DNA of 64,000 nt from the NCBI RefSeq assembly GCF_029931775.1, contig NC_079312.1, positions 8,129,821 through 8,193,820 of the forward strand. The letters are read 5' to 3'. Below are positions 31,501-43,116 of the stretch, in pieces. Every line of letters begins with the position of its first letter. Positions within the stretch are counted from its first letter, which is position 1. The notes under the pieces were generated by a model, which saw nothing but the letters and a program-made list of their open reading frames with translations, was not told where the DNA came from and did no database searches. Both the position numbers and the translations under genes were made by a program. This DNA is from Euleptes europaea (lineage: Eukaryota; Chordata; Lepidosauria; Squamata; Sphaerodactylidae).

Positions 31501-33377
31501 TGTCTTAGGTTTTTGGTAGGTGGTTTTTACACTCACACAAAGGCACTTCGAATTAGGCTTGGAATCCCAAAATCACAGACACAAGCCATTTAAAGGATAA
31601 CAATTTATTTATAAGATTCAAGCTGGTTTACAGGAAAGAAATAGTCATGAAGTGTTAAGCAAGAAAATAATAAACTATTTAGCATAACTAGCTAATACAT
31701 TCAAAAGCCTTTTTGGTTCAAAAGGATTGGCAAAGGTTTCTTGCATCAGGTTTATAGTTACCAAGTTCCAAAGATGCTTCCAGCATTCAAGAGTTTCAAA
31801 AGGTTGTCCAAAAGGTTTCTCCAAGCAGGTCAAGTTGACCAGAGTTTCCCCGTAGGGCCAAAATCAAATGGGTTGTGATGCAGCCAGCACAGCCTTCCTG
31901 CTGTGCACCCCAAAGCGTGCATAGTTTTCTCAAGGGTTGGTTTGTCCTTATATTCGTTTTCTCAGTGGCATGAGCTCATAGAGGCCAATTGAGAAAACGC
32001 AAGCACTTAGCTATTAATTAATCGCTTGGTCAGAATTGCTGACTCACTCAGAGATGTGTTCAGGTGAGGAAGCCTGCAGAACTACCTGCACCTGGACATT
32101 GTCATGATGGCTGACCATTTAATTACCATGGCAATGCACGGCCTTGCATTCCAAAAAGGGGAGAGGTTAACTAGCACCAGCTGGGGCTTACTCCCTCCAC
32201 AGAAGCAGTTTTCAAAAGGAAACTTATTTTTCTGGTCTAAAATCCCAATAACACAAAATTCATAGGCCTCCCAGGCCTGAACCAAAGAAATAACACACTC
32301 CAAGAAATTGAGAGGCCTCAACTTCTTGACACAGTTATTAAAATTTCATATTGTTGTTGTAAGCTTTTAATTTTATCTATCTGCTCTTGTTTAAATGATT
32401 TACTTTGAGCTTTCCTTAACTGTAATTCTGCCTGTTTGATTTCCTCCAATATTTTTTTCTTTTTCCCTTCACTCTCTCTATACCACCTCGAGTTTTGCTG
32501 TATTAATATACCTCTGATTACTGCTTTTCCTGCATCCCAAACAATTTCTTCTGATGTTCCTTTGTCAGCGTTTTCCTGAAAGTAATGTTGTATTTCTATT
32601 TTCACCTTGTCTGTTATCTTCTTATTTTTTAATAAATATTCATTCACAATCCAAGGTTTGTTTCTCTTAACTCCCATATTAATTTGAAATAGCAATGCAT
32701 TATGATCAGAGAGCACTTTGGGTAAAAGTTCTAAGTCTTCTAATTTACCTATAACATCTTTAGATAACCGTAACATATCTATTCTCGAGTAAGAGTTATG
32801 CCTTGAAGAGTAAAAAGTATACCCCTTTTTGTTACCATTTTTCAATCTCCATGCATCAAACATTTCCCATTGGTTTGTTAAATTATTAAAAATACCAGGT
32901 AATTTGCCTTCAAACTTCCCCTTTTTTTTCATTGTTGATCTATCTAATCGTGGTTCTATTACCCCGTTAAAATCTCCCATCCATATCATGTTTTCAGTCG
33001 CGAGCTCAGCCAATATTGATGCTAAATCCCTATAAAATAATTTCTGATTATTATTAGGTGCATATATTCCAACTAGTACTATCTTTTGAAAACCACACGT
33101 AATCTCCACCATTAGAATCCATCCATATCTTATATAATATCCTCGGTTCAAATACTAAGGGAACATATATAGCTATTCCATTAATTTTCTTTTCATTACA
33201 TGAAGTAAATAGCTTACCTAGTTTATTTTGCTCCAACCTTACAACCTCCTTTGCTATCATATGTGTTTCCTGTAGACAAAAAATATTAGCCTTAATTTTT
33301 TGTAAATGATAAAATATTTTCCTCCTCTTATTTGGAGAATTTAGACCATTAACATTCCATGATAGAATTTTTATCAT
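28543..33377 (-). pseudogene. L1 ORF2 (endonuclease, reverse transcriptase), broken
   Basis: The endonuclease starts MIKILSWNVNGLNSPNKRRK at 33377, with FCLQETHM, WMGDFNGV and SDHNALLF. The reverse transcriptase includes NYRPISLLN, DQAGFLPGRQ, MIFLDAEKAFDNVNW, GTRQGCPLSPLLF and the catalytic KAYADDLVCFL near 30205. The C-terminal Cys motif is ICWKCGEDRG...WWTC. Frameshifts lie near 33100, 30530 and 28910. A solo LTR splits the ORF between the endonuclease and the reverse transcriptase. All recognised catalytic boxes are intact. Confidence 0.92.
31250..32331 (-). mobile_element. Solo LTR inside the L1
   Basis: 1082 bp, starting TGTCAA and ending TTGACA, with the 5-bp target duplication CAGTT (31245-31249 and 32332-32336). 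Minus orientation is likely, because an AATAAA-type signal (near 31595) then lies in the expected position. A 5-bp duplication fits Gypsy or some endogenous retrovirus groups; the family is unresolved. It is a fossil with no internal coding part and is younger than the L1. Confidence 0.8.
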
Positions 33378-33497
33378 TTTAACTGATAATAACCCCCTTT
33401 TGTAGAAATTTTCCCCTAGAACTTATAGTACTCCCTCCCCCTCCCTCCTCCCCCCATCCAATCCCCCCATCTCCCTTATTTCATCAAGCTATTTAGT

Positions 33498-34655
33498 TCA
33501 TTCAGTATCTTCTTCTTCCGTCAAAGACTTCCCTCCAGAAGCTTCTTCTGCCTTATCTTCTTCTGTAAGTTTCTTTTCAGCCAATTCCTTGGAAAGTTGT
33601 TGAGGCGGTTTGCTTAAGTCCCCTTCGTATCTTCGCAGAAACTGTTCAATTTTAGCTGAATCAGTAATTTTGAACCTCTTTGCCTTGAATATGAAGGAAA
33701 CTCCTTGCGGATATTCCCATCTGTGTTGTATTCCATTGTGTCTAAGCCTTGTTACAAACTCTGCAAAATCTTTTCTTTTCCTCAGCAGTCTTCCCGGAAT
33801 CTCCTTCATTAACCTCACCGGTGTACCTTCTATTGCCAAAGGATTGTTGTAATGTTTGTTCAGAATCAGATCCCGGTGAGATCTGGAAAAAAATTGTACC
33901 AGGCAGTCTCTAGGAACTTTATTTCTAGTTGCAAAAGCAGAGTTGACTCTATAAGCTGTTATTATCATACCTTCCACAATTGTTTCTTCCTCCTGTAAAA
34001 AATCAGCCAACACTGTTTTCAGATATTGTTTCAGATCAGAGCCCTCCGAGCGCTCTTTAAGACCACGGATACGAATCATGCTTTCTTTTATTTTTAATTC
34101 CAACATTGCAGAATTATCATCTCGTCTTTCGTCCCGTTCTAGATTTGCCTCCAGTGTCAGTTCTAAAGTGTCAACCTTTTTTCTAGTTTCTTTATTTTCT
34201 TTGGATTGTTTTTGGAGTTTAGCATCCAACTTGTCTTGCTTTACTGTTAAAGCTGAAATAGAATCCTGTAGCGCTGAGATGGCAGCAGTGTTCTGGTTAA
34301 GGCCTTGTTTAACTGAATCCATATCTTGCTTCATTTCAAATTTTACTTCTGCCAAATCTTTTTTAACTTCAGCCAGTTCAGTTTTTACTGATGTTACTTC
34401 CTGAAGTGTCTTAGTTAGGAGTTCTTGTTATGAGTTCAGAGTGGCATCAGGTTTTTTTGCCACTTTTGCCAGTAGAGTAGGTCCTGCTACTGGGGAAGAG
34501 GCTGGTGAAATAGCTGGGCTGGTGACAGAAGTTCTCCTTTTAGTTTGTAAAATTGGTTGAGTCTGAAGTTGTTTGGGCTCTTTAATAAGTGTCTTGGGAT
34601 GTCTCTCTAGATCTTTCTTATTCTTTTCCTCTTTATCTCCCATCAAGGCACTCAA
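33498..34655 (-). pseudogene. L1 ORF1 (RNA-binding protein), one stop
   Basis: A single frame of about 385 codons broken only by TAA at 34428-34430. The N-terminus is basic (KTLIKEPKQLQTQP). A coiled coil follows (MDSVKQGLNQNTAAISALQD and the next 60 residues, heptad pattern), then the RRM-like region (IRIRGLKERSEGSDLKQYL, VQFFSRSHRDLIL) and the C-terminal domain (RLLRKRKDFAEFVTRLRHNG). ORF1p coats L1 RNA as trimers. The usual order and length are kept. Confidence 0.9.
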
Positions 34656-35290
34656 AATAACTGTATTTGTAATCCAGGAGAGAGGTGGGGAGGGTAGCTG
34701 TATTGTTTACTCCATCAAATCAGAGAGTCTCATCACTGGAACCTTTTGTAAACCAATCAATCCTGGAGAAAGGTTAGCGCATAGTAAGTGCTGTTAGTTT
34801 TTTATTGCCAGCTCAACATCTGCCAGTCTGCTCTGTATCTCCCAAAGACTGTTTCAATGGCTGGATAAAAAAATTCAGAGTGCGCCACAGCCTGGCAAAA
34901 AGCCAAGTTCCTTGTTGATGGTGTTAGAGAGTACAGAAAGAAGAACCGGATTGCTTCTCCTTGTTTTATTTCTACCCAACACCCCCGTGAGCTGTTTGTT
35001 AATAATGCTTGATAATCATAAAGAAAAACCTTTAAGTTGTTCCATGCCTCTGCACCGCCTTCCCGAACTCCGTATGAGTAATGGCGCCAGCTCCTCCTCT
35101 AGCCCACCCGGGCGCTCGCCGCTTCCAGAGCAGCGGGCGCGTCTAGGGCGAGCCGCAAGCCGGCGTTCGATTCAGCGTCCCTTCTACTTCAAAGGGAGCC
35201 GCGGCTATCGATCGGGAGGGGGGGATTCCCCTCCTCCCAGCCGCTTTCGTTCGGGGCGCGAGTTTCATGCTGCCACGGTGGTCGGCGGCG
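34656..35290 (-). promoter_or_regulatory. L1 5' UTR / internal promoter
   Basis: The last 250 bp (35040-35290) are rich in CpG (GGGCGCTCGCCGCTTCCAG, GGGGCGCGAGTTTC) and begin, on the minus strand, with CCGCCGCCGACCACCGTGG. This is typical of an intact L1 5' end with its own RNA polymerase II promoter. Confidence 0.7.
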
Positions 35291-35399
35291 GAAGGGTTCC
35301 TAATATCCAGCTGTTTCCCCCTCCTAATTTATACCCATTGTTGTGAGACCTATCCTCTAATGCCAACCGGAACAGCTCACTGCTCTCCTCTATGTGACA

Positions 35400-36475
35400 G
35401 CCTTTCATAGAATCATAGAGTTGGAAGGGACCACCAGGGTCATCTAATCCAACCCTCTGCACAATGCAGGAAATTAACAACTACCTCCCCACCATCCCAT
35501 TACCCCAACCCTCCTCCCACAATCAAAGCACTCCCGACAGATGGCCATCCAGCCTCTGCTTAAAGACCTCCACCACCCTCTGAGGCAGTGCATTCCACCA
35601 TCGAACAGCCCTCACTGTCAGAAAGTTCTTCCTAATGTTTAGGTGGAATCGCTTTTCTCTTAGTTTAAATCCATTACTCTGTGTCCTAGTCTCTGGAGTA
35701 ACAGAGAACAAGCTAGTTCCCTCATCAACATGACATCCCTTCAAATATTTAAACACGGCTTTCATGTCTCCCGTCAACCTTCTCTTCTCCAAATACACAA
35801 AGAGAGCAATCATGCCCCCGCTCAACTTCTCCAGTCTGAACATTCCCAAGTCCCTCAGCCTTTCCTCGTAGGGCTTGGTCTCCAGGCCCCTGATCAATCC
35901 CATCGCTCTGCTCTGCACCTGCTCCATTCTGTCCACATCCGTTTTGAACTGAGGCCTTCATAACTGCACACAGTACTCCAGGTGTGGCCTGACCAATACA
36001 GTGTACAGCAGAACAATGACATGTTGCAATTTGGCTGTTATGCCTCTGTTGATTCCCTCCAAGATCAGAGTAGCTTTTTTTGCTGCTGCATCACATGGGC
36101 TGCTCATATTTAGCATACAGTCCATCCATACCCCAAGATCTTGTTCGCACACACTGCTACTCAGAAGTGTTTTCCCCAGCCAGTATGCGTGCATTTTTGT
36201 TACCCAGATGGAGAACTCTGCATGTATCCTTGTTGAATTACATCTTGCTCTGATCTGCCCGCTTCTCCAGTGTGTTCAGATTTGTAAATTTAATGAGTAA
36301 TCTCTCCACCCCCTCATCCAGATCATGTATAAAAAATATTGAAAAGTACCAGGCCCAGAATCAAGCCCTGAGGCACCCCACTGGATAGTTCATTCAGATG
36401 AAATGCCATTGACGACTACTTTTTGGGTGCAGTTCTCCAACCAGTTCCCTATCCACCTAACTATCTTAAAGTCCT
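35400..36475 (-). mobile_element. CR1 LINE fragment, minus strand
   Basis: It encodes VTPETRTQSNGFKLREKRFH, NIRKNFLTVRAVRWWNALPQ and MDRMEQVQSRAM on the reverse strand, with broken frames. Paralogue of 2685-3775. Confidence 0.85.
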
Positions 36476-36912
36476 AGAATTCTGCCCTCATATACTTACG
36501 TGTGGTGTCTTCTGTGGTGCTGAACTTCATTCTCTGATAAAATGTCCTCTTCTGCATTATCCATAAGAGGTTCATATAAAAAAATGAAACAAATGAAACC
36601 ACTCCCATGAAAGCCTTTATTCTAATTATACGTTGTACCTTTTATACTAAAATATTATTGAACCGTTGTATCAAAAGCTGTTGGGGAGTGTTCAGAATAT
36701 CCACAGGGAGGCAGTGAAGTCTTCAGATGAAAATCATGGATGCAGAGAGTCAAAGTTGCCTGTGTCCCTTGGCCAGTTTAGAAACCAAATTAACATAGAG
36801 AAAATAACTTGGTCTGCATTCACTTTGCAAAAAGGTTAACTCTGTTATAACTCCAGATTATAGACTTACTTCCCCTTCTAATGAGAAAGCTTTGTTCCAC
36901 CAGGTGGAATCA
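36476..36912. other. Intron before gene 2 finger exon, no gene
   Basis: Matches 3776-4192. No coding sequence. Confidence 0.8.
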
Positions 36913-37213
36913 GAGCCAGTGTGGTATAGTGGTTAAGAGAGATCGACTCTAAACTGGAGTACCGGATTTGTATCCCCACTCCTCTACTTGAGCTACAAAC
37001 TTTAATCTGGTGAACCGAGTTGGTTTTCCCACTCTTACATATGAAGCCTGCTGGGTGACCTTGGGCTAGTCACCGTTCTCTCAGAACTCTTTCAGCCCCA
37101 CCTACTTCACATGGTGTCTGTTGTGGGGAGGAGAGGGAAGGCGATTGTAAGTTGGTTTGATTCTCCTTCAAAGATAAAGTTGGCATATAAAAACCAACTC
37201 TTCTTCTTCTTCA
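36913..37213 (+). mobile_element. tRNA-derived SINE abutting the gene 2 finger-exon acceptor
   Basis: Same element and position as 4193-4490. The tail AACTCTTCTTCTTCTTCAG merges into the acceptor at 37213-37214. Confidence 0.85.
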
Positions 37214-37214
37214 G

Positions 37215-39028
37215 GTAACAGGATGGTTGACGAGAATTACAGTGAACGATGTGGGGTGTCTTTCGAAACAACCAGCCATGAAGTGGAGGAAGAGCCTTCT
37301 GGGAATCAAGAAGAGTCAAGAAGGCAGGAGAAAAACAAAGGGGAGAAGTCAGGGGGTCAGTCTTTAGTTTTCCAGGCCAGTAGCTTGCTCAAAAAGCCAG
37401 TGCAAGAAAAGAATCACAAGGCAAAGAGGAGGAATGAACCTTCTGAAAGTGGAGAAATATTGAGATGCGAATTCAACTATTCTTCCCGTCAGAGGATCCG
37501 TACATGGTATGAAACTTATAAATGTTCTGAATGTGGTAAGGGGTTCAGTAGGCTCGTCAGCCTCACTTCTCATAAGAGAATCCATATGAGGGAGGAACCA
37601 TCTGAGAGCTCCGAGTGTGAGAACAGTTTTGGTCTGAGTGAAAGCCTTACTTCCCATCAAAGAACCCACACCGGCCAAAAACCATGCCGATGCTCAGAGT
37701 GTAGGAAAAGGTTCAGGGGTAACACAACATCTACTGATCAGAGAATCCACTCAAAAGAGAAACCCTATAAATGCTTGGAGTGTGGAAAGAACTTCACACA
37801 CAAACACAGACTCACTTCCCATCAGAGAGTCCACACAAAGGAGAAGCCATATGTGTGCTTGAAGTGTGGGAAAACCTTCCGTTGGAGCGGAGCCCTCACT
37901 TCCCATCAGAGAATCCACACAAAGGAGAAGCCATATGTGTGCTTGAAGTGTGGCAAAACCTTCCGTTGGAGGCCAGCCCTCACTTACCATCAGAGAATCC
38001 ACACAAAGGAGAAGCCATATGTGTGCTTGAAGTGTGGGAAAACCTTCCGTTCAAGCTCATGCCTCACTTCACATATGAGTAGCCACACAAAGGAGAAGCC
38101 GTATGTGTGTTTGAAGTGTGGGAAAACCTTCCGTTTGAGCTTATCCCTCACTTCGCACCTGAGAATACACTCAGGGGAGAAACCATACCAGTGCACGGTA
38201 TGTGGGAAATGCTTTAGTCAGAGTGCACACCTTAGTTCCCACCGAAGAATCCATTCTGGAGAGAAACCCTATCAATGCCAGGAGTGTGGAAAAGGCTTCA
38301 GTCAGAGCTCACACCTGACTATACACCTAAGAATCCACACAGGAGAGAAGCCGTATAAATGCTTAGAATGTGGGAAGAGTTTCACTTGCAAGCATTACCT
38401 TAAAACACATGAAAGAATCCACACAGGGGAAAAACCATATAAATGTCTGGATTGTGGGAGAAGCTTCAATCAGAGCTCAAGCCTTAAAGGACACAGAAGA
38501 CTCCACACAGGGGACACACCGTATAAATGCTTGGAATGTGGGAAGAGTTACACATGTAGGCGGAACCTTATATCACATGAAATAATCCACACAGGGGAGA
38601 AGCCATATAAATGCATGGAATGTGGGAGAAGCTTCACTTGCAGCTCAACCCTTACTATGCATCACAGAGTCCACACAGGGGAGAAGCCATTTAAATGCAT
38701 GGAATGTGGGAAAAGCTTCAGTTGCAGCTCACCCCTTACTGTGCATCAAAGAGTCCACACAGGGGAGAAGCCATTTAAATGCATGGAATGTGGGAGAAGC
38801 TTCAGTTGCAGCTCAAACCTTAAGGGACATCAAAGAGTCCACACAGGGGAGAAGCCATTTAAATGCATGGAATGTAGGAGAAGCTTCAGTTGCAGCTCAG
38901 CCCTTTCTGTGCATCAAAGAGTCCACACAGGGCAGAAGCCATATAAATGCCTGGATTGTGGGAAAAGCTTCAATAAGAGCTCAAGCCTTAAGCGACATCA
39001 AAGAGTCCACACGAGAGAAGCCATATAA
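37215..39028 (+). CDS. KRAB C2H2 zinc finger protein, terminal 16-finger exon (gene 2)
   Basis: The acceptor AG is at 37213-37214 and GT completes a Gly codon (phase 1). The charged linker has [14 protein letters not shown] and GEKSGGQS. Finger order: a remnant (NYSSRQRIRTW), one intact finger ([10 protein letters not shown]), two degenerate (SESSEC; CRCSEC with its helix and first His lost), then fifteen intact fingers to the end, sixteen in all. Fingers 3-6 share [15 protein letters not shown]. One finger (CGKSYTCRRNL) has Tyr for the core Phe. The last five are of the [12 protein letters not shown] type and look recently duplicated. The array ends HTREAI at 39026-39028 after the same two-base loss as in gene 1. 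The product is a nuclear DNA-binding protein that would act with the KRAB exons at 18028 and 22746. Confidence 0.93.
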
Positions 39029-39086
39029 ATGCCTGGATTGTGGGAAAATGATTTCATGATTAATTAGGAAATAACTTTTTTTCCAG
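39029..39086. other. Deletion junction after gene 2 fingers
   Basis: Seventeen bases of the next finger (CTGGATTGTGGGAAAA) run into ATGATTTCATGATTAATTAG, which in copy A lies 2.8 kb downstream (8700). A shared AAA at the joint suggests microhomology end joining. The deletion removed the BovB and the whole hAT element present in A and C. Confidence 0.85.
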
Positions 39087-39303
39087 TAAGCCCCCAACTT
39101 TAGTAAATATCAGGGAACCTGCTAATGGAGAAGCGCTTCAGACATCTGTGGTAAATCTGACGATTCTTATTTGTCTTGAGCCTGCAGAGGAGGAAGAAGG
39201 GGGAGTTAAAACTCTGTGGGTTTTTCTCTCTAGACTTCCAGCCCTGGCTATTTTTCCTGCCTTCCTCCCAAAGCCCATCATGCCCATATTTATTGAGTTC
39301 TAA
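39087..39303 (+). other. Conserved exon-like segment, copy B
   Basis: Open frame with LVNIREPANGEALQTSVVNL after TTTTTTTCCAG, ending at a TAA near 39303. Copies are at 8733 and 57004. Function unknown; the coding status is doubtful. Confidence 0.3.
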
Positions 39304-39389
39304 ATTGGATTGCAGCCACTGTTTGCATTCTCTCACTACTGCCAGAGGACTGTAATTCCAGCAACCTCTGAGCATGCTCCAACATGATC

Positions 39390-39515
39390 TGGCAGTCTTC
39401 AAGCGGCTGGACAAACACTTGTCAGCGATGCTCTAGGCTGATCCTGCATTGAACAGGGGGGTTGGACAAGATGGCCTGTATGGCCCCTTCCAACTCTATG
39501 ATTCTAGGATGAATA
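39390..39515 (+). mobile_element. CR1 3' end, very short
   Basis: GGGGGGTTGGACAAGATGGC and CTCTATGATTCTAGGATG; paralogue of 9035-9165. Confidence 0.8.
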
Positions 39516-41125
39516 ATCCTAAATGGCACTGTTTTCTCTTCATGGGTTTAGCCGATAACCCCATACGACAATAATAGCCCCAATGATTTATTCCCTTCGA
39601 AATGAACCTGTAGACGGGAAACCCACCCAAAGGGCTGCAGATTCACTCTTCCATGTCAAGCTTTGAACAGCCCAGAATTGTATCCTTTTCTCCCAGTGAT
39701 TGCAATAATTGTTCACTGGCCTTCTAACAGTCAGAAGAAACATCCTGGCACATCTTTGGACCATTCTCTGTAGGCAAAGTTGACAACAATTTCCAAGTCT
39801 TCATCACTGAGATCTCTCTTCTGTTTGGAAAGCAGAGAGGATCCCATTTCCTGCCACACCTGTCCAAATGTTGCCTGTTGTGAAAACTTTGAACAAGGTA
39901 TTGAATAATATCAGAGGATAAACATTTTTCTCTTCTTTTTTTTAAAGAAATGAATATATAAAGTACATATACCCTCTCCCCCCCCTTTTTTGTTGTGTGC
40001 ATGTGTGTGTGTTTTTTTCCTTTTCTTTACAATAATTTGATGGTATCTTTTATATTGGATATGAGATTACTATATGGTTCTTTTGTTGTCTCATTGTAAA
40101 GTTGATTTCTTGTTCTGTATATGTGTATATATAAAATGATTTTTAAACAACGCTCCAGAATACAAGATTTGTTTAGCTAAGCACGCAGGTGTAACAGAGA
40201 ACAGAACCTTGCAGAGGATAAGGACTTTGAATTAAGTAGTTCTTGCTTGATACAACTTTTATGATGAACAAAGTTCAACTTTTCCAGTCTATCAAATGCC
40301 AGAGACTTCCAGTGTGATCCTCTTGCTTAAAGGAACAAACCGGACATCGCAGAAACCAGGACTCAGCTTGCAAAAGACAGCCCTTCTAGAAGGTGATAAG
40401 AGCCTTGGAAATCTTGTCCTAGGAAACCGACTCTCCCTCTGCCAACTTCCATTAATAACAACCCAGAGCTGGCAATAGGATGACCTTTTTAATGACCAAA
40501 CGAGTTACAAAATAGTTAGCAAACTTGTAGAATATCAGGCAGGTGTCATTATTAAATGAAACTAGCAAAGGTGGGCGTTGTTGTTTTTTTAAAGCAATGT
40601 GGGATATGTCACAGTAATTTCAGAAATAAAGCAAACTTTTTTTCTCATGGCTCATGCGACTGTATGTATGGAAGGAGAGCCTGTGGTGTCAGGGTGTGGA
40701 AGGGCAGCCTGTGCTACAAGTCTGTAATAGGGTTGCCGGCTCTGGGTTGGGAAAGACCTGGAGATTTTTTTTGGGGGGTGAATCCTAGGGAGGCGAGGGA
40801 CTTCAGTTGGTATAATGTCACCATCCAACGCACCCACGTCCTCCAAGGGAGCCCAGTTGTAATTCCGAGAGATCTCCAGCAAGCCCAAGAAAACAAAATT
40901 CTCCCCACTGTCTCCTCTTGCATTTCCCCTTTCCCCCTCGTTTTATTGCAACTCCCTTCCTGCCCAAATGCAATTTAAACACATCAGATTTTTGCAGCGA
41001 CTGGGTGTTTGTATGAGGAGTTGGTGCTTTTGCTGCTGCTAGCCATCGTTTCCCACGGTGTGGGCAAGGCAGGAATGCCTCCGCGACTCCTGACTGGCTC
41101 CCTTTCCAGGAAGGCAGCTTCCCAC
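39516..41125. other. 3' flank and GC-rich region, copy B
   Basis: Non-coding. Matches 9166-11870 without the insertions at 9491 and 11012. It ends in the GC-rich segment 40910-41125, equivalent to 11640-11880. Confidence 0.7.
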
Positions 41126-41265
41126 CAGTGCCAGATTTACGTTTAAGCTAAATAAGCTATAGCTTAGAGCCCCACTCTCTTGGGGCCCCCAAAAAAAATT
41201 AAAGGGAAAAAAAACGATGTAGGTTTCCAAAATATAAGATAAAAAAACAAATAAAATAATACCTA

Positions 41266-42740
41266 CAGTGAGGGGGGGAAGTATTTGATCCCCTGCTGAA
41301 TTTGCCCGTTTGCCCTCTGACGAAGAAATGACCAGTCCATAATTTTAATGGTAGGTCTATCGTAGCTGTGAGAGACAGAATAACAACAGGAAAACCCCAA
41401 GAAACCCAGAAGACAAAAGTCAGAGACTGATGTGCATTATAATGAGTGAAATAAGTATTTGACCCCTTTGTACAAGATGACTTAGTACTTGGTGGCAAAA
41501 CCCTTGTTGGCAATTACAGAGGTCAGACGTTTCTTGTAGGTGGCCACCAGGTTTGCACACATCTCAGGAGGTATTTTGTCCCACTCCTCTTTGCAGATCT
41601 TCTCCAAGTCAGTAAGATTTTGAGGCTGATGTGTAGCTACTCGACCCTTCAGCTCCCTCCACAGATTTCGATGGGATTAAGGTCTGGAGACTGGCTAGGC
41701 CACTCCAGGACCTTAATGTGCTTCTTCTTGAGCCACTCCTTTGTTGCCTTGGCCGTGTGTTTCGGGTCATTGTCATGCTGGAATACCCATCCTCAACCCA
41801 TTTTCAATGCCCTGGCTGAGGGAAGGAGGTGCTCACCCAAGATTTGATGATACATGGTCCCGTCCATCGTCCCTTCGATGCGGTGAAGGTGTCCTGTCCC
41901 CTTAGCAGAAAAATACCCCCAAAGCATAATATGTCCCCCTCCATGTTTGACAGTGGGGATGGTGTTCTTGGGGTTGTAGGCAGCATTCCTCCTCCAAATA
42001 CGGCAAGTTGATGCCAAAGAGCTCGATTTTGGTCTCATCTGACCACAACACTTTCACCCAGTTCTCTGGGTCATTCAGATGTGCATTGGCAAACTGCAGA
42101 CGGGCCTGTATATGTGCTGTCTTGAGCAAGGGGACCTTGCAGGCTCTGCAAGATCTCAGTCCTTCACGGCATAGTGTGTTACCAACTGTTTTCATGGTGA
42201 CTATGGTCCCAGCTGCCCTGAGATCATTGACAAGTTCCCCCCGTGTAGTTCTGGGCTGCTTCATCACCGTTCTCATGATCATTGCAACTCCACGAGATGA
42301 GATCTTGCATGGAGCCCCAGACCGAGGGAGGTTGACAGGGTTAGGGTTAGGGTTGTCACCTCACAAAGCTGCTTGGCAATAGTCTTGTAGCCCAGTCCAG
42401 CCTTGTGCAGGTCTACAATTTTGTCCCTGACATCCTTGGACAGCTCTTTGGTGTTGGTCATGGTGGCTAGTTTGGAATCTGATGGATTGATTGCTTCTGT
42501 CGACAACAGAACCCTAACCCTAATCTGGCTGGTTGATAGGGGATCAAATACTTATTTCACTCATTATAATGCACATCCATCTCTGACTTTTGTCTTCTGG
42601 GTTTCTGGGGTTTTTCCTGTTGTTATTCTGTCTTTCACAGCTACAATAAACCTACCATTAAAATTATGGACTGGTCATTTCTTCGTCAGAGGGCAAACGG
42701 GCAAATTTAGCAGGGGATCAAATACTTTCCCCCCTCACTG
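41266..42740 (-). mobile_element. Tc1-type DNA transposon with internal deletions
   Basis: Inverted terminal repeats of about 90 bp begin CAGTGAGGGGGGAAGTATTT and end AAATACTTTCCCCCCTCACT plus G, flanked by TA (41264-41265, 42741-42742). Both the ends and the transposase are close to the Tc1 elements common in fish and amphibians. Two short telomere-like tracts (42337-42354 and 42510-42523) replace internal sequence. Confidence 0.93.
41640..42506 (-). pseudogene. Tc1 transposase, broken
   Basis: On the reverse strand, the helix-turn-helix region reads [35 protein letters not shown]; the next part is [15 protein letters not shown], then the DDE domain with [11 protein letters not shown] (first Asp) and, near 41780, [11 protein letters not shown] (second Asp). 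The region of the third acidic residue is out of frame. At least three frameshifts separate these pieces, and a segment between the two DNA-binding helices is missing at the telomere-like tract. The enzyme would cut and paste the element at TA sites; this copy cannot. Confidence 0.88.
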
Positions 42741-42782
42741 TACATACAGCAACAGTGTTTTGTGTTGTGTTGGCTCCTATTG

Positions 42783-42998
42783 TGTGTGTGTAAAGTGCCG
42801 TCAAGTCGCAGCCGACTTATGGTGACCCCTTATGAGGTTTTCAAGGCAAGAGACTAACAGAGGTGGTTTGCCAGTGCCTTCCTCTGCACAGCAACCCTGG
42901 TATTCCTTGGTGGTCTCCCATCCAAATACTAACCAGGGCTGACCCGGCTTAGCTTCTGAGATCTGATGAGATCAGCCTGGGCCATCAGGTCAGGGCAG
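42783..42998 (-). mobile_element. 5S-rRNA-derived SINE, minus strand
   Basis: It starts at the TG-rich tail with AAGTGCCGTCAAGTCGCAGC (complement of the BovB-like end), passes the GGTGGTTTGCCAGTGCC linker and ends in the 5S-like part GCTTAGCTTCTGAGATCTGA. Other minus copies are at 46128 and 62757. Confidence 0.88.
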
Positions 42999-43116
42999 GC
43001 TCCGATTAGTTCCATAAATTACCATATAGCACATATTCAACACAAAAAACCGCGACAATTTGTTGTTGACAAAGGACAGCTGGACATATAAAGGGCACCA
43101 TTACCTTCAATAGCTT

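Larger units (their letters stand above)
28229..35290 (-). mobile_element. L1 LINE, full length, carrying a solo LTR
   Basis: The target duplication is GAAGGTTCCTAATATC (28213-28228) and GAAGGGTTCCTAATATC (35291-35307); copy A shows the empty site at about 2570-2590. Without the 1.08-kb LTR the L1 is about 6.0 kb: 5' UTR (about 34656-35290, CpG-rich at 35040-35290), ORF1 (34655-33498), ORF2 (33377-28543) and a short 3' UTR ending at a T/A-rich stretch. The damage is light: one stop in ORF1, three frameshifts in ORF2 and the LTR insertion. It is absent from copies A and C, so it is younger than the cluster duplication. Confidence 0.93.

Noticed and set aside
42337-42354. Possible interstitial telomere or chromosome fusion point
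   Set aside because: Only about three repeats lie within a Tc1 element, with an inverted partner 160 bp away; this is element-internal filler, not a chromosomal telomere relic.
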